From an uncultured Eubacterium sp. (GTDB taxonomy: Bacteria; Bacillota; Clostridia; Peptostreptococcales; Anaerovoracaceae), in assembly GCA_900543485.1 (NCBI GenBank), contig UQRM01000032.1, forward strand, positions 1 to 25,590: a DNA stretch of 25,590 bases, read 5' to 3'. A program made the position numbers and the translations under genes. The notes below the pieces were generated by a model, which searched no databases, was not told where the DNA came from, and saw nothing but the letters and a program-made list of their open reading frames with translations. This document shows, in pieces, positions 1 through 6,607 of the stretch. The stretch's first letter is position 1; every line of letters starts with the position of its first letter.

Positions 1-247
1 CAAAGCTTTACCAGAGAGCGATATGCCCAGTACCTCTAAAAAAAACTGAGTTATTAGCATACTCGCTGGTCAACTCCCATAAAAATATGCCAAAAGCCCT
101 GATAAAATATTGCTTATAGGCATACCGCACTCTGAAAGAGCAACCAACCAGCCTTGTTTATGCCAAATAAGATCAATATTTTTAGGTTTTAGGCAAAATT
201 CGCAGCGACATAGATTTCACGTTTTCCTGCTTTGCCCCGAATACCGA
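1..247. other. Flank with no supported gene
   Basis: I see no gene here that I can support. The minus strand is open between a TGA at 217-219 and a TGA at 70-72 (48 codons, internal ATG at 121-123). It reads as a mildly hydrophobic peptide ending in LLAYFYGS, but there is no ribosome binding site before the ATG. It could be the decayed tail of a gene, a repeat fragment or chance. The stretch is AT-rich compared with the coding regions that follow. Confidence 0.3.
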
Positions 248-298
248 AAGATAAAAGAAGAGGCTACCGCACCGGGACGATCCCGGGGCGGCGGCCTC
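248..298 (-). terminator. Rho-independent terminator after the small membrane protein gene
   Basis: The arms 260-277 and 281-298 form an 18-position GC-rich stem with a three-base loop (278-280) and only two imperfect positions in its interior. Read on the minus strand it is followed by a T-rich run (248-259). It sits 33 bases after the stop of the minus-strand gene at 332-520. As no terminator is visible between that gene and carB, it may also end the carA-carB transcript. Confidence 0.85.
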
Positions 299-331
299 CT
301 TTCCTGCGTCAACAGATATATCCAAACTGTC

Positions 332-520
332 TCACGCTGCCAGAGTCTTTATGAGGACTATAATGAATATTATTATAAACACTATCGCCTCGATACCGAC
401 TATGACTCTCAAGATGTTCAACAGTTTGCTGTTTCCTTTTTTCTTGTTCCTGACAATGCTGATGACCGAAAAGGCCAGCACTGCTATGCCGAATATCAAT
501 GCTAAGAAAAGTAATATCAT
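332..520 (-). CDS. Small two-helix membrane protein, function unknown
   Basis: A 62-residue protein I do not recognise. Residues 1-23 form a hydrophobic helix, followed by a basic loop (RNKKKGNSK, about 24-32) and a second hydrophobic helix (about 36-59, rich in Ile and Val). This predicts a hairpin membrane protein with the Lys-rich loop on the cytoplasmic side. The ATG at 518-520 is preceded by GGAGGAG at 7 bases, one of the best ribosome binding sites in the window, and the gene is closed by a strong terminator, so it is very likely real. It lies 79 bases downstream of carB on the same strand. It has a candidate promoter of its own but may also receive read-through from carAB. No lipobox or signal peptidase site is evident. 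Confidence 0.7.
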   Translation of the reverse strand: MILLFLALIFGIAVLAFSVISIVRNKKKGNSKLLNILRVIVGIEAIVFIIIFIIVLIKTLAA

Positions 521-551
521 GTTTTGCTCCTCCGATCGCTTTCGCTATCTA

Positions 552-580
552 ATGATACCAGAGAATTATGTTGATTTCCA
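552..580 (-). promoter_or_regulatory. Candidate promoter for the small membrane protein gene
   Basis: On the minus strand TGGAAA (575-580) and TATCAT (552-557) are 17 bases apart, with a TGG just before the -10 (extended -10 type). The 9-bp inverted arms 540-548 and 587-595 bracket it. The match to consensus is moderate (4 of 6 at the -35, 5 of 6 at the -10). Confidence 0.4.
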
Positions 581-599
581 GTAAAAATAGCGAAAATTA

Positions 600-3500
600 T
601 CAGTCCAGAGTATTATAATCCAGTCTGACGTTTCTCTGCTTCAGCTTGATAGCCTTGAGGAATACTTTCGCTGTATCCATGCATGTCATCACAGATATCC
701 CTCTCTCGATAGCTTTTCGCCTTACAGGGAAGCTGTCATTCTCCTTCCTGTTAGCTACCACAGGCATATTTATCACCAGCGAAAGCTTCTCGTCGCTGTC
801 GCTTTCGTGATTCATGATCCACTTCTGAGCCGTATCGTAATCCATCAACTCGACATCGATATCGTGAGCTTTCATAAAATCGATGGTATCATCGGTAGCA
901 TACAGCTTGAATCCCGCTTCAGCGTAATCTTCCAATATCTCGGCAGTATAATTGTTCTGCTCGGATTCTCTGAGAGTCACAAACACATTGCCCTCTGTCG
1001 GTATGGCCATGCCTGCTCCCAGGAAGCCCTTGTACAGAGCCTTATCCAGATCCTTATCTATACCCAGCACTTCTCCTGTAGACTTCATCTCAGGTCCCAG
1101 TGCGATATCCATATCGGTCAGCTTGGCACTGGAGAACACAGGGACTTTCACAGCATATTCTTCTGTCTTTCTGTACAGCCCTGTCCCGTATCCACTGTCT
1201 TTCAGCTTGTGACCCAGCATGGCTGCTACTGCCAGCTTCACCATCGGCACTCTTGTCACCTTGCTGAGAATAGGCACTGTTCTGGAAGCTCTAGGGTTTA
1301 CTTCTATTACATATATTTTCTTTCCGTCATAAGCGTACTGGATGTTGACCAGTCCCACCACTTCAAGGGCTTTGGATATCCTTCTGGTGTAATCGAGGAG
1401 CGTATTTTCCACTTCTTCAGACAGTGAATAATTCGGATATACCGAAATACTGTCACCGGAGTGGACTCCGGCCCTTTCCACATGCTCCATGATGCCCGGG
1501 ATCAGGATATCCTCACCATCGGCGATAGCGTCCACTTCGATCTCTTTGCCCTGTATGTACTGGTCGATCAACACAGGATGCTCCGTGGAAAGAGATACAG
1601 CTTCCTTCAAGTACCTCTTCAATTCCACATCATTGTATACTACCTGCATTGCTCGTCCTCCGATAACATAGGACGGTCTCACCACCAGCGGATATCCCAG
1701 CTTTCTCACAGCTTCGAAGGCTTCCTCCTGATTGGTCACCGCCACGCCTTCCGGCACGGCGATCTTCAGCTCATCCAACAGCTCGCAGAACTTTTCCCTG
1801 TCCTCGGCCAGGTCTATATTTCTGTATGAAGTACCCAGAATATTTATGCTCCTGCTGTTGAGCTGCTCCGCCAGGTTCAGCGATGTCTGCCCTCCAAACT
1901 GCAGTATCACGCCGTAAGGCCTCTCTCTCTTGATAACATTCATGACATTGTCTATATGGAGCGACTCGAAATACAGTTTATCCGACGTATCAAAATCGGT
2001 GCTGACAGTCTCCGGATTATTGTTCATGATTATGGCTTCGTAGCCCAGCTCCTTTATTGCCCACACACCCTGTACACAGCAATAGTCGAACTCTATTCCC
2101 TGTCCGATCCTTATAGGTCCGGAACCGATGACCAATATCTTTTCTTCCGGACTTCTGATGCTCTCATCCTCCTCATCGTAGCAGGAATAGTAGTATGGAG
2201 TCAGCGCGTCGAATTCCCCACCGCATGTATCTACCATCTTATATACGGGATATATATCGTTATACACCCTGATATCCTGAAGAACGTCTCTGGAAACTCC
2301 TGACAGAGTGATTATATCTGTATCGGTGAAACCTCTCGACTCCGCCTCATAAACCATATCCTTGGTCAGCGGACCTTCCTGCAGCCGCTCTTCCAGATCT
2401 ATGATCCCCTTGATCTTGTTCAGGAACCATCTGTCTATCTTCGTCAGACTGTAGAGGTCCTCCACATCCATCAGCTTTCGCCTCATGACCTCCGCGATAC
2501 AGAAGATCCTCTCATCATCGCAGGCTTTCAGCTTTTCCACCAGTCTCTCATCATCCAATCCTGTAACGAATGGGATATGGAGGCCGTCACACTTGATCTC
2601 GATGGAAGTGAGAGCTTTGAGAAGCGCGCTCTCGAATGTCCTGTCTATGGACATTACTTCCCCCGTCGCTTTCATCTGCGTCCCCAGTTTCCTGGATGCC
2701 GTTCTGAACTTATCGAAAGGCCACTTAGGGAATTTGACGACCACATAGTCCAACGTCGGTTCAAAGCATGCGCTGGTAGTCTGGGTAACGTAGTTGTACA
2801 GTTCATCCAGATTATAGCCGATGGCGATCTTGGCGGCGATCTTCGCTATCGGATATCCGGCAGCTTTTGATGCCAGCGCCGACGAACGGCTTACTCTCGG
2901 ATTCACCTCTATCACTATGTAATTGCCTGTATCGGGATCCAGCGCAAACTGAACGTTACATCCTCCTTCTATTTCCAGGTTCCTTATTATCTTTATGGAA
3001 GCATCGCGGAGCATCTGATACTCTGCGTCCCTCAATGTCTGGGTCGGCGCCACTACGATACTGTCGCCGGTATGTACTCCCACCGGATCCAGATTTTCCA
3101 TGCTGCATATTATGATACAATTGTCTCGGCTGTCCCTTATGACCTCATACTCTATCTCCTTCCAGCCGGCGACGGATTTTTCCAGCAGTATCTGCCCGAT
3201 AGCGCTGTTTTCCATACCCTTTATGCAAAGAAGCTCCAGCTCCCTCTCATTCTCGGCGATGCCCCCGCCAGTGCCTCCCAGAGTATAAGCAGGTCTTATG
3301 ATGACAGGGAATCCTTCCTTCCTGACAAATTCATAGCATTCATCCATAGATGTGGCGATAACGCTGCTGGGTATCGGCTCTCCGATCTCCTGCATCAGCT
3401 TCTTGAATTCCTCCCTGTCTTCGGCTCGTTTTATGCTTTCCCTGTTGACACCTAAAAGCGCCGTGCCATATTTTTTCAGCACACCTTTTCGCTCCAGCTC

Positions 3501-3800
3501 CATAGCCAGATTCAGTCCCGTCTGCCCGCCGAAACCGGCCAGCATACCGTCGGGGCGTTCTTTTTCCAGTATCTGCTCCAGAGCCTCTTCCGTCAGAGGT
3601 TCCATGTACACCTTGTCAGCTATCCCCTTGTCTGTCATGATGGTTGCGGGATTGCTGTTGACCAGTATAGTCTCTATCCCTTCTTCCCTGATAGCTTTGC
3701 AGGCCTGAGTCCCCGCGTAATCAAACTCCGCAGCCTGTCCGATGACGATAGGACCGGAGCCTATTATGAGTATTTTTTTCAGATATGGTTTCTTAGGCAT
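600..3800 (-). CDS. carB: Carbamoyl phosphate synthase large subunit
   Basis: Makes carbamoyl phosphate from bicarbonate, ammonia delivered by CarA, and two ATP, for pyrimidine and arginine synthesis in the cytoplasm. The 1066 residues match the usual length of about 1070. Two homologous ATP-grasp halves are visible: the first opens with KKILIIGSGPIVIGQAAEFD, and the second repeats the pattern as KILVIGSGPIRIGQGIEFD near residue 555. Both contain the paired GGQT and EVNPR signatures (IEVNPRVSRSSAL, IEVNPRASRTVP). The C-terminal part (about 930-1066) has the allosteric MGS-like fold region where UMP or ornithine act in relatives. The start is supported by GGAGGA 9 bases upstream, and the first 8 bases overlap the 3' end of carA, a sign of translational coupling. 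No broken motif seen. Confidence 0.97.
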   Translation of the reverse strand: MPKKPYLKKILIIGSGPIVIGQAAEFDYAGTQACKAIREEGIETILVNSNPATIMTDKGIADKVYMEPLTEEALEQILEKERPDGMLAGFGGQTGLNLAMELERKGVLKKYGTALLGVNRESIKRAEDREEFKKLMQEIGEPIPSSVIATSMDECYEFVRKEGFPVIIRPAYTLGGTGGGIAENERELELLCIKGMENSAIGQILLEKSVAGWKEIEYEVIRDSRDNCIIICSMENLDPVGVHTGDSIVVAPTQTLRDAEYQMLRDASIKIIRNLEIEGGCNVQFALDPDTGNYIVIEVNPRVSRSSALASKAAGYPIAKIAAKIAIGYNLDELYNYVTQTTSACFEPTLDYVVVKFPKWPFDKFRTASRKLGTQMKATGEVMSIDRTFESALLKALTSIEIKCDGLHIPFVTGLDDERLVEKLKACDDERIFCIAEVMRRKLMDVEDLYSLTKIDRWFLNKIKGIIDLEERLQEGPLTKDMVYEAESRGFTDTDIITLSGVSRDVLQDIRVYNDIYPVYKMVDTCGGEFDALTPYYYSCYDEEDESIRSPEEKILVIGSGPIRIGQGIEFDYCCVQGVWAIKELGYEAIIMNNNPETVSTDFDTSDKLYFESLHIDNVMNVIKRERPYGVILQFGGQTSLNLAEQLNSRSINILGTSYRNIDLAEDREKFCELLDELKIAVPEGVAVTNQEEAFEAVRKLGYPLVVRPSYVIGGRAMQVVYNDVELKRYLKEAVSLSTEHPVLIDQYIQGKEIEVDAIADGEDILIPGIMEHVERAGVHSGDSISVYPNYSLSEEVENTLLDYTRRISKALEVVGLVNIQYAYDGKKIYVIEVNPRASRTVPILSKVTRVPMVKLAVAAMLGHKLKDSGYGTGLYRKTEEYAVKVPVFSSAKLTDMDIALGPEMKSTGEVLGIDKDLDKALYKGFLGAGMAIPTEGNVFVTLRESEQNNYTAEILEDYAEAGFKLYATDDTIDFMKAHDIDVELMDYDTAQKWIMNHESDSDEKLSLVINMPVVANRKENDSFPVRRKAIERGISVMTCMDTAKVFLKAIKLKQRNVRLDYNTLD

Positions 3801-4932
3801 TTTCCCTGTCCTCCTTCATCATTCCAGTAAACTTATCGAAGAGATATCCTGTATCGTTAGGACCCGGCGACGCTTCCGGATGGAACTGTACCGAGAAAAT
3901 CGGCAGATCCCTGTGCTCCATCCCTTCGACAGTACCGTCGTTAAGGTTAAGATGAGTTATCTCCATCCCTTTGAGGATGATGCTCTCATACTGGACTGCG
4001 TAACCATGGTTCTGAGACGTTATATATGAACGCTTCGTATTCTTATCAAATACACCGTGGTTTCCGCCTCTGTGACCGTATTTCAGTTTATACGTCTTGC
4101 CTCCCAGCGCTATGGCCAATATCTGATGGCCCATACAAATACCAAACATCGGTATTTCCGAAAGCCTGATAAGGTTCCTCACTTCTTCGATGGCCTCTAC
4201 CGCTTCCTCCGGGTCTCCCGGACCATTGGTCAGGAAGATCCCATCGGGATCACTGGCCAGGATGTTTGCCGCAGGCGTGCCATAAGGGTAGACAGTCAGC
4301 CGGCAATTCCTCCTCCGCAGGCAAGTCAATATGTTTCCCTTGACACCGAAATCTATCACCGCCACATCGAATGGTTCTCCTTCCGATCCCGGCAGAAGCT
4401 GATCAGCAAGCGGTTCCAGCACGGTCTTTTCCTTTACAGCCACTTCCTTCATCCAGTCGCCTCTCAACTGAGCTTTATCACATATCCCGGCGGCTTCACT
4501 GATAGATATGCCTTCAGTACTTATGACGCACTTGACCGTGCCTTTGCTCCTTATCTTCTTTGTTATCTGTCTGGTATCCACACCATAAACTCCCGGCACT
4601 TCCATATCTCTCAGCCACTTGTCTATCGTCATCACGCTGTTGCTGTTGGACGGCGTGTCGCATAGATCTTTGACAACCAGGCCAAAAGCGTGTATCTTCT
4701 CCGATTCGTTATCTATCTCACTGATACCGTAATTACCTATCAGCGGATATGTCATATTTATTATCTGACCCTTGTACGAAGGATCTGTCAGTATCTCCTG
4801 GTACCCAGTCATCGCTGTATTGAATACCAGTTCTCCAACGGCTGTTCCCTTAAAACCGAAACCTCTGCCTTTCAGCACAGTCCCGTCCTCCAGATAAATC
4901 AAACCTTCTGTTTTTTCAATCGTATTAATCAT
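3793..4932 (-). CDS. carA: Carbamoyl phosphate synthase small (glutaminase) subunit
   Basis: Hydrolyses glutamine and channels ammonia to CarB. The N-terminal CarA domain begins GLIYLEDGTVLKGRGFG and the C-terminal half is a class I glutamine amidotransferase. The nucleophile is present in FGICMGHQ, and the His-Glu pair in VQFHPEASPGP, so the site is intact, unlike the GatD-like protein later in the window. I chose the ATG at 4930-4932 (379 residues). An in-frame GTG at 4957-4959 would add nine residues but has no ribosome binding site. AAGGAG lies about 15 bases before the ATG, rather far, so the exact start is uncertain. It is the first gene of carA-carB, with a strong promoter upstream. 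Confidence 0.96.
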   Translation of the reverse strand: MINTIEKTEGLIYLEDGTVLKGRGFGFKGTAVGELVFNTAMTGYQEILTDPSYKGQIINMTYPLIGNYGISEIDNESEKIHAFGLVVKDLCDTPSNSNSVMTIDKWLRDMEVPGVYGVDTRQITKKIRSKGTVKCVISTEGISISEAAGICDKAQLRGDWMKEVAVKEKTVLEPLADQLLPGSEGEPFDVAVIDFGVKGNILTCLRRRNCRLTVYPYGTPAANILASDPDGIFLTNGPGDPEEAVEAIEEVRNLIRLSEIPMFGICMGHQILAIALGGKTYKLKYGHRGGNHGVFDKNTKRSYITSQNHGYAVQYESIILKGMEITHLNLNDGTVEGMEHRDLPIFSVQFHPEASPGPNDTGYLFDKFTGMMKEDRENA

Positions 4933-4992
4933 GATACTACGTCCATTCTCCTTAAACACTCAAGTAGACGGCAAATCTGCCATCGGTAAATA

Positions 4993-5021
4993 ATTATACA
5001 CCGTTATTCATGAATATTCAA
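4993..5021 (-). promoter_or_regulatory. carAB promoter with ArgR-like palindromes
   Basis: On the minus strand TTGAAT (5016-5021) and a perfect TATAAT (4993-4998) are exactly 17 bases apart. The spacer and -35 contain two overlapping perfect palindromes, TATTCATGAATA (5005-5016) and TGAATATTCA (5011-5020). They are built from the TGAAT/ATTCA half-sites typical of ArgR/AhrC ARG boxes. Arginine control of carAB would be expected, but the half-site spacing is not the standard one, so the operator call is an inference. Confidence 0.75.
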
Positions 5022-5056
5022 CATTATTGATCCGTTTTTTTACGCTTTTGTTCCGT

Positions 5057-5542
5057 TCATCCCGCGCCGTCTGACATCTCCTTAGAAGTATCCACATTGA
5101 GGTATACCGATGCCGCGGTCGCCGCCAGTTTCCCGGTTTCTCTGATATGCGCCTCTGCCGTCAACTGTGTCACCCGTCTTCCTTCAGATGTCGCTCTGGC
5201 TGTTACCAGCAGTGTCTCTCCTACCTTTACAGGCCTTATGTATCTGACGTCCAGACTGATCGTAGGCGCAAAATTCTCACCTGCACAGAATCTGGCGAGA
5301 GCCGCTATGGTCAGATCGAAGGCTGTGCACATGATCCCTCCGTGAAGCATCCCTGCCCTGTTGACCTGCCACGACTGTATCGGAAACGCAAAGGTCAGTG
5401 TCCTGTCCTCATAGGAACATCCCGCCTTTTGGGAACGCATCATGCCATTGACACTGTCTTTCTGCCGCACATTGTTCTCATAAAGCGTCCTTTCGACATA
5501 GGCTTCCAGCCGAGCCTGCCCTTCAAGGATATTCTCGCTCAT
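5057..5542 (-). CDS. PaaI/hotdog-fold acyl-CoA thioesterase-like protein
   Basis: A 161-residue protein of the hotdog thioesterase superfamily (PaaI type), which hydrolyses acyl-CoA or aromatic acyl-CoA esters. The signature is AGMLHGGIMCTAFDLTIAAL at about residues 63-82, with the HGG turn that starts the hot-dog helix and an Asp (D76) on that helix at the usual catalytic position. A basic strand, LDVRYIRPVKVG, follows near 117-128, as in the family. The start ATG has GGAGGAGG just upstream. It has its own promoter and a following gap before the carA promoter, so it seems to be a single-gene unit. The substrate cannot be read from the sequence. The C-terminal tail (about 150-161) is likely disordered. 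Confidence 0.85.
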   Translation of the reverse strand: MSENILEGQARLEAYVERTLYENNVRQKDSVNGMMRSQKAGCSYEDRTLTFAFPIQSWQVNRAGMLHGGIMCTAFDLTIAALARFCAGENFAPTISLDVRYIRPVKVGETLLVTARATSEGRRVTQLTAEAHIRETGKLAATAASVYLNVDTSKEMSDGAG

Positions 5543-5575
5543 GTCCCTCCTCCTTCCGATGTTTTCCTGTGTATA

Positions 5576-5604
5576 ATAATACTATAAAAGGCTCCGGATA
5601 ACAA
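5576..5604 (-). promoter_or_regulatory. Promoter of the thioesterase gene
   Basis: Minus strand: TTGTTA (5599-5604), 17 bases, TATTAT (5576-5581), ending about 33 bases before the start codon. Confidence 0.6.
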
Positions 5605-5779
5605 TAGCGGCTTCCCTACAGAAAAACATCAAAAAAACATTGAAGTTCCAAAACTCTATTGCATTTTTCCTGTTTTTTGGTAAAATCTTAACAACAGCAT
5701 TTTTTGAAACTAATTGATATGGCGTTACGAGAAACGTTATATCAATTTGGTAAAAGATTAAATTTTGCTCTACAACACA
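5605..5779. repeat. AT-rich gap with an inverted repeat and short direct repeats
   Basis: No gene is supported here; a 79-codon minus-strand frame across it starts inside the dapB terminator and has no ribosome binding site. The arms 5712-5726 and 5733-5747 pair over 15 positions around a 6-base loop. Two of these are G-U in plus-strand RNA but A-C mismatches in minus-strand RNA, so the hairpin is stable only as plus-strand RNA. The 10-mer TTTGGTAAAA occurs directly repeated at 5676-5685 and 5746-5755. This could be a remnant of a small mobile repeat or an unrecognised small RNA. Confidence 0.4.
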
Positions 5780-5814
5780 ACGAACGAGGACTGCTTTCAG
5801 CAGTCCTCGTTCGT
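5780..5814 (-). terminator. Terminator of the murC-dapB operon
   Basis: A perfect 16-bp inverted repeat (5780-5795 and 5799-5814) with a TTC/GAA loop lies 11 bases after the dapB stop. The minus-strand sequence after it is T-rich but broken (TGTGTTGTAG), so termination may be less sharp than the stem suggests. Nothing on the plus strand needs a terminator here. Confidence 0.75.
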
Positions 5815-5825
5815 CTTTCACGTCA

Positions 5826-6587
5826 TTATCCCTGTTCTGTCACCACATCTTCCATAGTATAGACGCCCTTTTCCTTTCCCTCCATAAATGCAGCCGCATC
5901 ACAGGCTCCGGAAGCGTAGCATCTCCAGTCATAAGCATCGTGGGATATCTCCATCCTCTCTCCCATACAGCCGAAAATAACTCTGTGAGTGCTTGGCGTG
6001 TTCCCCGCTCTGACGGAATGTATCTGGATATCCTCCATATCTTTATCCGGCGAACGCTGGACCATCTCCTCAGCCAGCTCTATAGCTGTTCCGCTGGGAG
6101 CGTCTTTCTTCGTTTCGCTGTGCATCTCGATGATCTCTATTTTACACTTGCTCCCCAATCTGGCCGCGGCCTCTCCCAGTATTTCCCTCATGACATTGAC
6201 CACATAAGACGTATTGGCCGCCTTCATCACCGGGATATCCTTTCCCGCCTCAGTGAATTTCTCCGCCTGTTCCTGAGTAAACCCCGTAGTGCCACATATA
6301 AGACTCTTTCCATGGATCCTGCAGCTTTCCAGTACCTCCATAGAAAGCTCCACTGTAGAAAAATCCAGCACCAGGTCACACTCGTCTATGATTTTTTCGA
6401 TATCGTCGTAGACCACAGCTCCCACCGGGCCGTCAGCTCCTGCCACGACTCCTATGTCCTCTCCTATATAGCCTCTTCCCGGAGCTCCAACGCCTCCCAC
6501 GATATGGATATCATCTCTCTTGTACGCTTCCTGCACTATCAAACTTCCCAGACCGCCTCTGGGCGCTGTTATCACTGTTTTTATCAT
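5826..6587 (-). CDS. dapB: 4-hydroxy-tetrahydrodipicolinate reductase
   Basis: Reduces hydroxy-tetrahydrodipicolinate with NAD(P)H in the lysine/diaminopimelate pathway, which feeds both lysine and cell-wall precursors. The start ATG at 6585-6587 has AAGGAG at 8 bases, giving 253 residues, normal for the family. Motifs: VLDFST (73-78), CGTTGF (98-103), and the catalytic segment EMHSETKKDAPSGTA (154-168). In that segment the His (156) and Lys (160) equivalent to E. coli H159 and K163 are kept, while the usual HHRHK run is replaced. The N-terminal nucleotide loop reads TAPRGGLGS instead of the common GxxGRMG. So it is a divergent but apparently functional DapB. It is the last gene of the operon, 20 bases after mfd. 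Confidence 0.9.
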   Translation of the reverse strand: MIKTVITAPRGGLGSLIVQEAYKRDDIHIVGGVGAPGRGYIGEDIGVVAGADGPVGAVVYDDIEKIIDECDLVLDFSTVELSMEVLESCRIHGKSLICGTTGFTQEQAEKFTEAGKDIPVMKAANTSYVVNVMREILGEAAARLGSKCKIEIIEMHSETKKDAPSGTAIELAEEMVQRSPDKDMEDIQIHSVRAGNTPSTHRVIFGCMGERMEISHDAYDWRCYASGACDAAAFMEGKEKGVYTMEDVVTEQG

Positions 6588-6607
6588 CGTACCGCTCCTT
6601 TCTCCCA

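Noticed and set aside
5582..5821. A 79-codon minus-strand frame between dapB and the thioesterase gene
   Set aside because: It begins inside the terminator hairpin, has no ribosome binding site, and its end overlaps the thioesterase promoter.
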